Counted from the first letter of the stretch, positions 19,136 through 28,350 are shown. The stretch: 64,000 nucleotides of DNA from Pseudomonas maioricensis (GCF_022790535.1 NZ_LOHG01000011.1:149820-213819); one strand, 5' to 3'. Notes: generated by a model not told the origin, from the letters alone. Translations and numbers: made by a program.

Positions 19136-19512
19136 TCGGTTTGTGTCTGGGCCTTGCAGGTGTGGTGTGGGCCCAACTCCCCCTCTCCCATTTCACGCTC
19201 GCCTGGACCCACACCATCGAAAAAATCCGCTGGGAGGAAGACTATCGCGTCACCGAGCAGGGCCTGCTGTTGGGTGAGGCCCGGGTCCGTGGGGCTGGCG
19301 CGGGCATGGAGATCCCGCCAGACGCACAACTTCAAAACGGCAGTTGGCATTACCACCGTCAAATGCCGCCCCTGCAGCCGCTCAAACTTGCTCGCACACC
19401 GCAAGCTGGTGACTTTCAGCTGTGTTTCGATGACGCCTGCCACTTGATGAGCGAATGGGTAGGAGTACCCAATAGCAGTGACGCGTCAATAGAGCTCTGG
19501 AGCTGTGCGTAA
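19132..19512 (+). CDS. DUF1850 domain protein, accessory to the TAXI-TRAP transporter
   Basis: A 126-residue protein with a short hydrophobic N-terminus (IGLCLGLAGVVWAQL) that could be a signal peptide or anchor. A soluble part follows with FTLAWTHTIEKIRWEEDYRV and a Cys pair in FQLCFDDACHLMSEW. This is the DUF1850 pattern. DUF1850 genes sit beside TAXI-TRAP permeases in many proteobacteria, so a role in assembly or gating of that transporter is likely, but it is not established as far as I know. It overlaps the permease stop by four bases. Confidence 0.85.
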   Translation: MIGLCLGLAGVVWAQLPLSHFTLAWTHTIEKIRWEEDYRVTEQGLLLGEARVRGAGAGMEIPPDAQLQNGSWHYHRQMPPLQPLKLARTPQAGDFQLCFDDACHLMSEWVGVPNSSDASIELWSCA

Positions 19513-20002
19513 GACCAAGGCCGCGACTGCAACTGACCTGGCAACAGAACAGGTTGGATAAAAAGCGTGCATTAATCTGCCTTAAGAAAAATTTAGTTTA
19601 AAGGACGGGCTTAGCGGCCCAAAATCCTGCCGCCGTTAGAGTTCACACCATCACTGCACATTGCCTGAGTCGCGTGTGAGCACTGCGCACAAGGCGTGAT
19701 TTTCAATTCAATGATCAGCTCTAATGTTCAGCGTTCTGACGGACATAAACGATCGCTTACCAGGCCTGTGACCGCAGCCTGGTTGACCTCATAAAGTTGT
19801 TCTCAAGGGTGAATGGCTTCGCTCCAGAGATTGCAACTGACGCTGATCCCCCGATTGCTCGGGCGGACAACCCACACCCTCGGCACCTGACAGCCGATTG
19901 ATTGTTCGATCCGACTGGGGAACCAAGTATCTCGTTCTACCCTCGGAACAGCGGGCATCAATATAAATGCACGCAATGCGTGCCCTAACCAAGGAGGCTC
20001 TC
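19513..20002. other. Intergenic region upstream of the BCCT gene
   Basis: About 490 bases without a supportable gene. It begins with an AT-rich part (19575-19610) that could act as a promoter, and ends in the strong AAGGAGG ribosome binding site of the BCCT gene at 19991-19997. No clear hairpin terminator follows the DUF1850 stop. Confidence 0.45.
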
Positions 20003-21673
20003 GTGGGTCAAAATCCAAAGGATGATCTACCCGTCAATCCTCAGCCCGTCAGTGAGGACGGCATTCCTGCTCCCAGCGGTGCCGCTAATCTCATTGATAC
20101 CGACTACGTCATCGGCCAAGACAACATAAAGGGTGACTTCTCCTTTTCGCTCGATATCCATGGCAAAGTTTTCATCATTTCGGCAGCTGCAATATTGCTG
20201 TTCGTCATTCTGACATTGGCGCTACAGAATGAGGTCGAACCCCTTTTCAGCTCCATCCGCGACTGGCTGACCAGCCACCTTGCATGGTTTTTCATGAGCG
20301 TGGCGAACGTGTTTGTTGTGCTGTGTCTGGCGTTGATTGTTTCCCCGTTAGGCAAGGTTCGCCTGGGCGGAAGAGACGCCAAACCAGACCATACTTACAT
20401 TGGTTGGTTTTCAATGCTCTTTGCCGCCGGCATGGGTATCGGACTGATGTTCTATGGCGTTGCCGAACCTATGTCGCACTACGCCGCGTCAATGGGTGGT
20501 GTCACTCTCGACGCTAATGGGGCGCGTACCGACTGGGCTCCGCTGGCAGGTGCTGCAGGCGATATGAAAGGGTCCGCCGACCTGGCGATGGCCTCAACAA
20601 TCTTCCACTGGGGACTGCACCCTTGGGCGATCTACGCGATTGTTGCTCTGTCCCTTGCTCTTTTTTCTTACAACAAGGGTCTGCCGCTCTCAATACGCTC
20701 GGTCTTCTATCCATTGCTGGGCGAGCGTGTCTGGGGATGGCCAGGGCATATCATCGATATACTCGCGGTTTTCGCCACGCTCTTCGGATTGGCGACATCA
20801 CTAGGGATCGGTGCAGAACAGGCAGCTGCGGGGATTGAGTATCTATTCGGTATCAAGTCCACGAACCTGAGCAAAGTTGTGCTGATCATTGGCATTACAC
20901 TGATCGCACTATGGTCGGTTTTGGCAGGTCTGGACAAAGGCGTGAAGCTGCTGTCCCAGATCAACATGGGTTTGGCGCTGTTGCTGCTGCTGTTCATTAT
21001 TGTAGTGGGCCCGACCCTGGCAATTTTCAGCGGGTTCTTCAAGAACCTGGTGACCTATGCAGAGTACCTTCCGGCACTATCCAACCCCTTTGGAAGAACT
21101 GACACCGAGTTCACTCAAGGCTGGACTGCGTTCTACTGGGCCTGGTGGATCAGTTGGTCGCCCTTTGTCGGGATGTTTATCGCCCGTGTCAGTCGTGGCC
21201 GAACAGTTCGAGAGTTCCTGGTCTCGGTGTTGCTGGTACCTACACTCGTCTCAGTGTTGTGGATGACGACGTTCGGCGGAACGGCGATTGACCAGGCCAC
21301 GGTCCAGGGATTTGTCGGTGTCAAGGATGCCGTTCTGGAACTCAAATTGTTCGCAATGCTCGGGCATTTACCGCTCAAGGAAATCACCTCGTTTCTGGGG
21401 ATTATCCTGGTCATTGTCTTCTTCATTACGTCCTCTGACTCAGGATCGCTGGTGATCGACACCATCACAGCTGGTGGCAAGGTCGACGCGCCTGTCCCGC
21501 AACGCGTGTTCTGGGCGGTTATCGAAGGCGTAATCGCTATCGCTTTGCTGCTTGGGGGTGGTCTGATCGCATTGCAGGCGATGGCAGTTTCTACCGGCCT
21601 GCCCTTCGCGATCGTACTGATGCTGGGCTGCATTTCGCTGGTCAAAGGCCTGATGTCTGAACCCCGAGCCTGA
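20003..21673 (+). CDS. BCCT-family betaine/carnitine/choline transporter
   Basis: A 556-residue, 12-helix secondary transporter. Family signatures are present: the glycine-rich GMGIGLMFYGVAEPMSHY in helix 3 and the tryptophan box WTAFYWAWWISWSPFVGMFIARVSRGR. It ends soon after the last helix and lacks the long C-terminal osmosensing tail of BetT-like choline carriers. Start choice: GTG at 20003 sits six bases after a consensus AAGGAGG; an ATG at 19967 in the same frame lies before that Shine-Dalgarno sequence and is not the start. Likely imports a quaternary ammonium compound for osmoprotection or catabolism. Confidence 0.92.
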   Translation: MGQNPKDDLPVNPQPVSEDGIPAPSGAANLIDTDYVIGQDNIKGDFSFSLDIHGKVFIISAAAILLFVILTLALQNEVEPLFSSIRDWLTSHLAWFFMSVANVFVVLCLALIVSPLGKVRLGGRDAKPDHTYIGWFSMLFAAGMGIGLMFYGVAEPMSHYAASMGGVTLDANGARTDWAPLAGAAGDMKGSADLAMASTIFHWGLHPWAIYAIVALSLALFSYNKGLPLSIRSVFYPLLGERVWGWPGHIIDILAVFATLFGLATSLGIGAEQAAAGIEYLFGIKSTNLSKVVLIIGITLIALWSVLAGLDKGVKLLSQINMGLALLLLLFIIVVGPTLAIFSGFFKNLVTYAEYLPALSNPFGRTDTEFTQGWTAFYWAWWISWSPFVGMFIARVSRGRTVREFLVSVLLVPTLVSVLWMTTFGGTAIDQATVQGFVGVKDAVLELKLFAMLGHLPLKEITSFLGIILVIVFFITSSDSGSLVIDTITAGGKVDAPVPQRVFWAVIEGVIAIALLLGGGLIALQAMAVSTGLPFAIVLMLGCISLVKGLMSEPRA

Positions 21674-21704
21674 CGCCTGAAGGGTTCGCCATTATCTTCA
21701 GGAA

Positions 21705-21746
21705 CTGCGGGGCTGTAACGCTTCTGGAAGCGTTGCTACCTCGCAG
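21705..21746. repeat. Hairpin downstream of the BCCT gene
   Basis: Nested inverted repeat. The inner arms AACGCTTC and GAAGCGTT (21717-21734) are perfect around a two-base loop, and the outer arms CTGCG and CGCAG close a longer stem. It lies about 30 bases after the BCCT stop without a T-run, so it is a transcript-end stem or a weak terminator. Confidence 0.45.
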
Positions 21747-21876
21747 TGTGGCATGAGGATGGCTGACCTGTTCCTGCCCATTGTGAACAACAGGTACCCG
21801 GTTCAACCAGCCTCCCTGGCGCCGAAAAGTCTCTGCGGTTCTACGCAATAAACCTTCGATTACCCAAGACAGCCGG

Positions 21877-22599
21877 TCAATCCCATAACGCCCCGACGGG
21901 AGTCGACGAGGAGTAGTGTTTGGCTACTTGCGCCTGCAGCAACTCGGCAGTAGCAAGGGCATCGGTTAATGCGTGATGCGCATGGTAGTTTGGCAGGTTG
22001 TAGCGCACGCGGCTGTCAGCCAGCCTGATCGAGGGCTGAGGACGACGCAGAAGCCGGTCGAGCCATCCCGGTTTCTGTCTGTGCATTCGTGCTTCCAGCT
22101 GCATGGTGTCAATGACCGGAAATTGCAGCCCTTCTCCCAGGTAACGGCGAAACGCCTGATCAAGAAAGCCTCGCTCCATATTGCGGTAATGCACAACCAT
22201 CACCTTCCCTGCCATCGCACCCAACAGGGCGTCCACAACCTCCGTCAGGGGGGGAGCCTGCAAAATATCGGTATGGGTTATGTGGTGGAACGTGATCGAT
22301 TGGTCACTCAGCCCTGAGGGAGGCTTGATCACCCGATAAAATGCCTGACCACAGCATACACGTTGCAAGCTGAACGGCATCAGCCCGATGCTGACAATGC
22401 TATCGCTCTGCGCATTGAGGCCGGTCGTCTCCACATCCATGGCCAGCAGTTGCACTTGCTCTATGGGGGTGTTTGCGTCGACGACGCCAGCTTCATAGAA
22501 GCTTCGCACGCAAGGATTAATCGCGTTCTTAGCCAATGTCTGAAACCTGTCGGCCCACTCCACGGTTTCAGGTTTGCTTACGGAGCGGCCATTCATCAT
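21877..22599 (-). CDS. 3'-5' exonuclease, DEDDh family (DNA polymerase III epsilon-like)
   Basis: A 240-residue protein. The ExoI motif is in LAMDVETTGLNAQSDSIVSIG (Asp and Glu), ExoII lies around VVHYRNMERGFLDQAF, and ExoIII is HHALTDALATAELLQ with the His of the DEDDh type. An N-terminal part of about 50 residues precedes the nuclease fold. It overlaps the upstream DUF294 gene by four bases, so both are coupled. This pair recurs in Pseudomonas and other gammaproteobacteria; the exonuclease may act on RNA or DNA in a signalling-linked process (inference). Confidence 0.9.
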   Translation of the reverse strand: MMNGRSVSKPETVEWADRFQTLAKNAINPCVRSFYEAGVVDANTPIEQVQLLAMDVETTGLNAQSDSIVSIGLMPFSLQRVCCGQAFYRVIKPPSGLSDQSITFHHITHTDILQAPPLTEVVDALLGAMAGKVMVVHYRNMERGFLDQAFRRYLGEGLQFPVIDTMQLEARMHRQKPGWLDRLLRRPQPSIRLADSRVRYNLPNYHAHHALTDALATAELLQAQVAKHYSSSTPVGALWD

Positions 22600-24476
22600 T
22601 GCGGCTGACGCCCTTTGCCCGGATAGCGAAACCGCAGAAAATTCTGCGCATTGCTCAACACCTGAAACGCCTCTTTCAGGTTGTGCCTTTCACTGGTCGA
22701 AAAGCGCTCAGGCTCGATGTAGTTATCGGGCGTCGTGCCCTGCTCCAGGGCGTCTGCTTGATGCCGGATGCGGACCATGGACAAAAACTCCAATGCGTAA
22801 CGCAGATGCTCAACTGCATCGGGCTGTAAACGCTGGGTCGTGCTGATTGCATCGAGGCGATCAAATGAGTTCTGCGCCGTGCTGGCGCATGCCAGAGCAT
22901 GGATGCGGATGAGATCGGTCAGGGGCGCTGTTCCCCTGCCCTTCAAATTGATGATTCTCTTCTGCTGGCCGTCTGTTTCCACTACAAAAGTACGGAAGAA
23001 TCCCAACGGAGGTGTACGGTTCAGCGCGATCCGGGCCATTGCGTTAAGAAACCCGGGATGGGTGCTGGATTTTTCCGCACACAACGTCTTGAGTTCCTGA
23101 ACGAGATCTAGCTGGCCATAGACACCATCGAGGTCGAAAAAAATACAGCTGTTAAGTAGCGTCGCAGCATTTGGTTTTTCAATCCATTGCTCAAAGTAGG
23201 CCCGCCAGACCCGTAACGGCTGCCGCCACTGATCATTGGTGGCCATCACCCCACCCTTGCAGTAGCTATAACCGCACGCTGCGAGGCCATCACTGACGAA
23301 TGTGGCCAGACTGTGAAAATAACCGTCATGCAGGACGGGATCGAACCGATCATCCAGCACCAGAGCGTTATCCTGGTCGGTTACCAGCAGTTGTTCATCT
23401 CGTGCCATCGAGCCCAATACCATGAAGCAGTACGGTACTGGCGGCGGGCCGAGTTCTTTCTCCGCCAACTCAATCAGACGTTGGGTAAAGGCCCGGCCAA
23501 TACCTGAAATAGCGCTGCCAATCATGTGCGCAGTCGCGCCGTCCCGCACCATGCGAATGTAGGTCGCGCGAAGATCGCGGAGCAACGAGCGCAGTCCCGC
23601 GACAGACGTCTGATTGGATATTCGGTTGACCAGGTACAAGCTACTCTGGGACTCGTAACGGATGATATCCGACAGATTAATCAGCCCTAAGGTACGGCCC
23701 TTGTACACGACTGGCAGGTGATGAATATTGCGCCTCAGCATCACCAGCATGGCCTCGAACACCGAGTCATCTGCCTGTATTGCTACGGGATCACTGGACA
23801 TGACTTCACTGATAGGTGTAGACACCCCACTTAGCCCCAAGGCAACCAAACGGGTACGCAGATCACGATCAGTGACGATACCGACCATCTTTGCCGCTTC
23901 GCCTTCAACCGCAGCCATAACCACAACACAAGAAACACTTTGTTCGGTCATGACTTTAGCGGCGTCATGCACCGAGGTATCGGATGCGACCCAAACCAGC
24001 GCACGAGAAATCAAAGCGCGACTTTTGAGCTGGATCAACTCGCTTGCACGGCCTTGGGCATCGACGGCGGACTTGAGTCTGGAGTGGCCTTCAGCCTCAA
24101 CGAAATCGGCAAAGGCATCGTGTTGCGCGCATAACTGAGCGAACACCTCTGCGGGAATAAAGTAAATCAGGCTGTCTTCCAGGGCCCGGGCAGGAAAGCG
24201 AACTTTGTTGCTGCGCAGCAAACCTGCCTGGCCAAAGATGTCTCCTTCAACGAGTCGGTTATAGAGCTCACCATTTCTGCGATAAACCTCCACTGCCCCG
24301 CTGCGCACGTAGTGCAGATCCTGAATGACCGCTCCCGCCTCAAGAATATCGCTGCCGGCCTTGAAATAGCTGACTTCAACGCGCCGGGCGATAGCATCCA
24401 GCGATGCCTGGGGCAAGGTATCGAAAGGTGCGAAGCGTTGAAGATGGTCGCGAATCTCCAGTAACTCGATTTGCAT
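22596..24476 (-). CDS. cNMP-binding/CBS/DUF294 nucleotidyltransferase-like protein
   Basis: A 626-residue cytoplasmic protein. Domains in order: a cyclic-nucleotide-binding fold at about 15-125 (LPQASLDAIARRVEVSYFKAG), two CBS domains at about 160-285 (VASDTSVHDAAKVMTEQSVS; FEAMLVMLRRNIHHLPVV), then a DUF294 nucleotidyltransferase-like domain with the GSMARDEQLLVTDQDNALVLDD signature (Gly-Ser plus two acidic residues). A DUF294 C-terminal helical domain closes it. The layout resembles GlnD-like regulators of metabolism. The catalytic residues look intact. Coupled to the downstream exonuclease gene by an ATGA overlap. Confidence 0.9.
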   Translation of the reverse strand: MQIELLEIRDHLQRFAPFDTLPQASLDAIARRVEVSYFKAGSDILEAGAVIQDLHYVRSGAVEVYRRNGELYNRLVEGDIFGQAGLLRSNKVRFPARALEDSLIYFIPAEVFAQLCAQHDAFADFVEAEGHSRLKSAVDAQGRASELIQLKSRALISRALVWVASDTSVHDAAKVMTEQSVSCVVVMAAVEGEAAKMVGIVTDRDLRTRLVALGLSGVSTPISEVMSSDPVAIQADDSVFEAMLVMLRRNIHHLPVVYKGRTLGLINLSDIIRYESQSSLYLVNRISNQTSVAGLRSLLRDLRATYIRMVRDGATAHMIGSAISGIGRAFTQRLIELAEKELGPPPVPYCFMVLGSMARDEQLLVTDQDNALVLDDRFDPVLHDGYFHSLATFVSDGLAACGYSYCKGGVMATNDQWRQPLRVWRAYFEQWIEKPNAATLLNSCIFFDLDGVYGQLDLVQELKTLCAEKSSTHPGFLNAMARIALNRTPPLGFFRTFVVETDGQQKRIINLKGRGTAPLTDLIRIHALACASTAQNSFDRLDAISTTQRLQPDAVEHLRYALEFLSMVRIRHQADALEQGTTPDNYIEPERFSTSERHNLKEAFQVLSNAQNFLRFRYPGKGRQPQ

Positions 24477-24766
24477 GGAACCTCAAGGTTGATGAACAAG
24501 GTGGGTTCGGCGAAGTACCCGGGCAGTATTGGTGCTCCAGTCATGCGCCACCAAATCACATGTCAGAGCGATGTTCAACCAACCTGTGCCCGTGTGAAGA
24601 ACCCCGCATGGGGAACCGTCGTAATCGCTGTATGTCCTCGTAGCCAGCAACAGGTCGTCTTGTCATGCACATTTGTGTAACATGCCCCGCTGGGTGTCAC
24701 CGCACAACGCGGCATGGCAGGTTTAACTTAGCGCAGGTCGGGCCGCCGCGCGGGGTTATCGCGCCT

Positions 24767-25969
24767 ATGAACCTGGATCCCTCACGTCTTGAAAAAGACC
24801 ATAGCCATCGTGCAACACCTGCCACGCTGGCTTTTCTCACCCGCTTTTTCGCTGCCGAATCCGCTGGCGGCCTGATGTTGATGGCGGCTGCGTTTGCCGC
24901 TCTCGTCGTCGCCAACTCCTCATGGTCTGAAGCTTACTTTTCAACCCTGCATATCAAGCTATTCGGTCTCTCGATCGAACATTGGGTCAACGATGGGTTG
25001 ATGGCTATTTTCTTCATGCTGGTCGGCCTCGAAATCAAGCGTGAAATGCTCGTGGGTCAGTTATCCAGATGGAGCCAGCGCGCACTTCCAGGCTTTGCCG
25101 CACTGGGAGGGATGCTTTTGCCGGCATTGATCTACATTGCCATCAACTGGGGAAATCCTGAAACCCTGGGTGGGTGGGCAATCCCTGCGGCAACGGACAT
25201 CGCCTTTGCGTTGGGCGTTTTGTCCCTGCTGGGCAAGCGCGTTCCTGTCTCTTTGAAAATTTTTCTGTCTGCGCTGGCGATTCTTGATGACCTTGGGGCA
25301 GTGGTGATCATCGCACTGTTCTACACCAGCGGTTTATCCATCAGCATGCTCCTGGCTTCGCTGGCCGTGATTGTGTTTTTGCTCGTGCTCAACCGTTGTG
25401 GAGTGAAGAGGCTCTGGCCTTACCTGATGGCGGGCGGTTTGCTGTGGTTCTTCATGCTCCAGTCCGGCATTCACGCAACCTTGGCGGGAGTCATTCTTGC
25501 ACTCTGCATTCCGCTGGGTGATTCGAACAACGAGCGAAACTCTCCACTTCTCTATCTGGAGGAAAAGCTGCATCCGTGGGTTGCTTTCGCCGTCGTGCCC
25601 GTCTTTGGTTTTGCCAATGCAGGGGTGTCTTTTGCAGGCATGTCGCCAGGTAATCTGATTGATCCAGTGCCGCTGGGTGTTGCTTTGGGGCTCTTGCTGG
25701 GTAAGCAAGTGGGCGTGTTCGGTTTCTCAGCGCTGGCCATTCGTTCAGGTCTGGCAAAATTGCCGGAAGAATGTGGTTGGTTCCATCTATACGGCATAGC
25801 ACTGCTATGCGGCATTGGCTTCACGATGAGCCTGTTTATCGGGGCGCTCGCCTTTGCCGGAAATCCACTCCTGGTGGATGAGGTAAAGGTCGGTGTGTTA
25901 CTCGGTTCTGTGCTTTCCGCTGCTCTAGGGGTTGCTGTTCTTCTCAGCGCCAGACCGCTCCGGCTCTGA
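24767..25969 (+). CDS. nhaA: Na+/H+ antiporter NhaA, second copy
   Basis: A 400-residue NhaA, close to the family norm of 388. It contains [25 protein letters not shown] (Asp133 equivalent) and [18 protein letters not shown] (Asp163/164 pair). It is nearer to the E. coli protein in length and motif than the copy at 13.0-14.4 kb, which is extended at its N-terminus. The start is placed at 24767 ([12 protein letters not shown]) rather than upstream at 24665, since the extra residues are unlike the family. No strong ribosome binding site is seen. The two copies probably differ in pH range or expression (inference). Confidence 0.92.
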   Translation: MNLDPSRLEKDHSHRATPATLAFLTRFFAAESAGGLMLMAAAFAALVVANSSWSEAYFSTLHIKLFGLSIEHWVNDGLMAIFFMLVGLEIKREMLVGQLSRWSQRALPGFAALGGMLLPALIYIAINWGNPETLGGWAIPAATDIAFALGVLSLLGKRVPVSLKIFLSALAILDDLGAVVIIALFYTSGLSISMLLASLAVIVFLLVLNRCGVKRLWPYLMAGGLLWFFMLQSGIHATLAGVILALCIPLGDSNNERNSPLLYLEEKLHPWVAFAVVPVFGFANAGVSFAGMSPGNLIDPVPLGVALGLLLGKQVGVFGFSALAIRSGLAKLPEECGWFHLYGIALLCGIGFTMSLFIGALAFAGNPLLVDEVKVGVLLGSVLSAALGVAVLLSARPLRL

Positions 25970-26259
25970 GAGTCCAAAAGCGTTATACAACAGCCTGTTT
26001 GGCTGATCATTTGGCCTTTGCACAAACCCTGGAGCTCCATTCACTTCCAGTGGATTGCTACATCGGGGGTGTATCTGAGGGCATGCTTTGAATGGTTTGA
26101 AAAGGATGCCCCCAGCCTGACGCTCAACAATCCCCTTCCTGGAAAACCACTCTCTGCTCGCCGCCGAAGTGTTACGGCGAGTAGATGGATACATGGCGAC
26201 CTCCAGAGGAACGATTTCAGTATCGTTTACTGGCTTCCGTTGTCATGGGACGGGCCCAT
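25970..26259. other. Intergenic region after the second nhaA
   Basis: About 290 bases without a supportable gene. It ends abruptly where the duplicated LysR fragment begins at 26260. Confidence 0.4.
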
Positions 26260-26354
26260 GTCACATGTAGCCCTTGTGCGGCCGACGTAAAGGTCAAGTG
26301 CCGGGTGGCAGCTTCAACTGCGCGCCAGGTCGCGGTGGGCGGCAGCTCTCTCAT
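26260..26354 (-). pseudogene. Truncated 5' copy of the GcvA-like LysR gene at 6.6-7.5 kb
   Basis: On the minus strand ATG at 26354 opens a 32-codon frame, MRELPPTATWRAVEAATRH followed by LTFTSAAQGLHVT. It matches the first 32 residues of the LysR gene at 6607-7512 with four differences (E/D, W/L, V/F, G/E). Identity also covers the leader to about 26405, corresponding to 7418-7575, with a gap of roughly 12 bases. The match stops sharply at 26260, inside the helix-turn-helix. It is the remains of a duplicated or recombined regulator gene. The frame is open as far as it goes, so the loss came from truncation. Confidence 0.85.
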
Positions 26355-26423
26355 AAAGTCAGTATCCAGCGGGTTATGATGAACGCTCGCTCATGATAGA
26401 GCCCAACCCACCCAAAGCGTCAC

Positions 26424-26666
26424 TTAGGGAGCCATCACGTTAGCGTGAGCGGCTTCCACTCTGTCAGGTTCCGCCTGGAATCGGCTCAGATCGTGCGTAC
26501 AAGCAACTATCACCTCCGTAAGACGCGCCGCACGTTGGCGCGCTTGCAGTTTGAATATGACGATACGGCTATGGAGAACTGATAGACACGCTTCGGCCAT
26601 TGCCCCCTGAAAAGTCCGTACGGGGCCGATCATCACGCTGACTGAACTCTCGATAAACACCTGCAT
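26424..26666 (-). CDS. Small hypothetical protein (uncertain)
   Basis: An 80-residue frame, divergent from yciE. The first residues are MQVFIESSVSVMIGPVRTFQ and the middle is Arg- and Ala-rich (LQARQRAARLTEVIVA). Composition looks protein-like and a GAAGG element precedes the ATG, but I recognise no domain. It may equally be a chance frame in the region damaged by the LysR duplication. Confidence 0.3.
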   Translation of the reverse strand: MQVFIESSVSVMIGPVRTFQGAMAEACLSVLHSRIVIFKLQARQRAARLTEVIVACTHDLSRFQAEPDRVEAAHANVMAP

Positions 26667-26698
26667 CCATCGTGTACCTTCACCAAGAGGATGTTCAC

Positions 26699-27208
26699 AT
26701 GGCTAGCCCAAAAGAAAACCTGCTCGATTGGCTTCGCGATGCCCACGCTATGGAGCAACAGGCGGAGAAGATGCTCACTGCTCAATCTGAGCGCCTTGAG
26801 CATTATCCCGAGCTCAAATCCCGGATCGATCAGCACATTCAGGAAACCCTCGGTCAGCAAAAATTGATCGATGAATGTCTGTCCCGCCTTGGCGGCAGCG
26901 CTTCGACGATCAAAGATCTGACCGGCAAGCTGATGGCGTTTGGACAAGCCGTAGGCGGGTCAATGATGAGCGACGAAGTTGTCAAAGGTGCGATGGCTGG
27001 CTACGTATTCGAGAACGTAGAAATCGCTACGTACAAGGTGCTCATTGCGGCGGCGCAAGCGGCTGGCGATGCCCAGACCCAGGCAGCTTGCGAACAAATT
27101 CTTGCGCAGGAAGAAGCTATGGCCAAATGGCTTCTGGAGCACTTGCCCGAGATTACGAAAGCCTTCCTGATCCGGTCAGAAAATCCCGACCTCGAAGCTA
27201 AAAAGTGA
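26699..27208 (+). CDS. yciE: YciE-like ferritin-fold stress protein (DUF892)
   Basis: A 169-residue DUF892 protein. It resembles E. coli YciE along its length: WLRDAHAMEQQAEKML at the N-terminus, SDEVVKGAMAGYVFENVEIATYKVL in the middle, and FLIRSENPDLEAKK at the C-terminus. The fold is a four-helix ferritin-like bundle with carboxylate and His residues that may bind a di-metal centre. In Salmonella yciE belongs to the RpoS-dependent yciGFE-katN operon (known). Here a katN-type catalase follows about 200 bases downstream. The ATG at 26699 has AAGAGGA before it and is preferred to an in-frame start at 26672. Confidence 0.88.
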   Translation: MASPKENLLDWLRDAHAMEQQAEKMLTAQSERLEHYPELKSRIDQHIQETLGQQKLIDECLSRLGGSASTIKDLTGKLMAFGQAVGGSMMSDEVVKGAMAGYVFENVEIATYKVLIAAAQAAGDAQTQAACEQILAQEEAMAKWLLEHLPEITKAFLIRSENPDLEAKK

Positions 27209-27214
27209 CGCTTT

Positions 27215-27244
27215 GGGCACAGCCGCTTATTGCGGCTGCTGCCC
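27215..27244 (+). terminator. Hairpin after yciE
   Basis: GGGCA plus AGCCGC pair with GCGGCT plus TGCCC around a TTATT loop. It follows the yciE stop by seven bases and lacks a T-run, so termination may be partial, with read-through to katN possible. Confidence 0.4.
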
Positions 27245-27408
27245 ACCACTCAGTCCATAACAGGCGAAAAAGTGGGAACCTTCTGAAGCAAACCATTCGT
27301 CAACCCAATCAAAAACTGCTGAAATTTTCCGCTCAATCCTCCGCTCATTAGTTTGCAAGCGCAGTCATCCGAAGTGATGACATGACCCCGTGAACGAGAG
27401 GAATGAAC

Positions 27409-28284
27409 ATGTTTCTACACAATAAACGTCTTCAGTACACCGTCCGTGTTGCTCAGCCCAATCCAGGTTTGGCGAATCTTTTACTTGAACAATTTGGCGG
27501 TGCCCAGGGAGAACTGGCGGCCGCTGCTCGCTACTTTACCCAGGCATTGGCAGAAGAAGATCCAGGCAGAAAAGACCTTTTGATGGATATCGCTACCGAG
27601 GAGCTGAGCCACCTCGAAATCGTCGGGTCAATCATTGTGATGCTCAACAAAGGTGCAAAGGGTCAACTGGCGGAAGGTGTACAGGAAGAGGGCGAGCTGT
27701 ACCGTGCCATTAACGGTGCCGGTAACGACTCCCACATCACCAGCCTGTTGTACGGCGCAGGTGCGCCATTGGTGAACTCCGCGGGTGTTCCCTGGACAGC
27801 CGCTTACATTGACACCATTGGTGAACCTACTGCCGACTTCCGCTCGAACATCGCCGCAGAAGCCCGCGCCAAGATGGTTTACGAGCGCCTGATAAATGTG
27901 GTGGACGATCCGGGCATCAAAGACGCGCTGGGCTTCCTCATGACGCGTGAAATAGCGCATCAGAAATCGTTCGAGAAAGCTCTCCACTCCATCCAGCCGA
28001 ATTTCCCGCAGGGCAAACTGCCCGGTATGCCTGAGTTCGCCCGAACCTATTTCAACATGTCCAATGGCGAGCCAAATTTGCGCGGTCCCTGGAACAGTGA
28101 GGATGAGTTTGAGTACGTCGAAATCCCGCAGCCGGCAGTCGATGGCGGTGACGGTACAGCATCGGTAATGCTAAATGACGCCGAGGCGACCACACTCGAA
28201 ATGATGAAGCTGCGAACCGCATCTGACACAACCGCAAATCCCGTCACGGGTGCGGACCTTGGCTCTGGTCTGGCTCAAAAATAA
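27409..28284 (+). CDS. katN: Manganese catalase (KatN-like)
   Basis: A 291-residue non-haem catalase that converts hydrogen peroxide to water and oxygen. The di-manganese ligands expected for the family are in place: Glu35 (GAQGELAAAARYF), Glu65 and His68 (ATEELSHLEIVG), Glu151 (AAEARAKMVYERL) and His184 (TREIAHQKSFEKAL). The opening MFLHNKRLQYTVRV is typical. A start at 27409 gives a better-spaced ribosome binding site (GAGAGGAA) than the ATG six bases earlier. The neighbours are yciE upstream and a sensor kinase downstream, which fits a general stress role. Confidence 0.93.
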   Translation: MFLHNKRLQYTVRVAQPNPGLANLLLEQFGGAQGELAAAARYFTQALAEEDPGRKDLLMDIATEELSHLEIVGSIIVMLNKGAKGQLAEGVQEEGELYRAINGAGNDSHITSLLYGAGAPLVNSAGVPWTAAYIDTIGEPTADFRSNIAAEARAKMVYERLINVVDDPGIKDALGFLMTREIAHQKSFEKALHSIQPNFPQGKLPGMPEFARTYFNMSNGEPNLRGPWNSEDEFEYVEIPQPAVDGGDGTASVMLNDAEATTLEMMKLRTASDTTANPVTGADLGSGLAQK

Positions 28285-28304
28285 AGCGCGACATAAAGCA
28301 GACT

Positions 28305-28330
28305 ATGGGTGCCGGGACTCCAGCACCCAT
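28305..28330 (+). terminator. Hairpin between katN and the small membrane gene
   Basis: ATGGGTGC and GCACCCAT form an eight-base stem with a ten-base loop, followed by CTTTGATT. It is placed 20 bases after the katN stop. A weak terminator or mRNA-end stem; the small gene at 28351 would be expressed by read-through. Confidence 0.4.
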
Positions 28331-28350
28331 CTTTGATTGGGAGATATGGC

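Noticed and set aside
19967-20002. ATG start at 19967 for the BCCT gene
   Set aside because: It lies before the AAGGAGG Shine-Dalgarno sequence, which points to the GTG at 20003.
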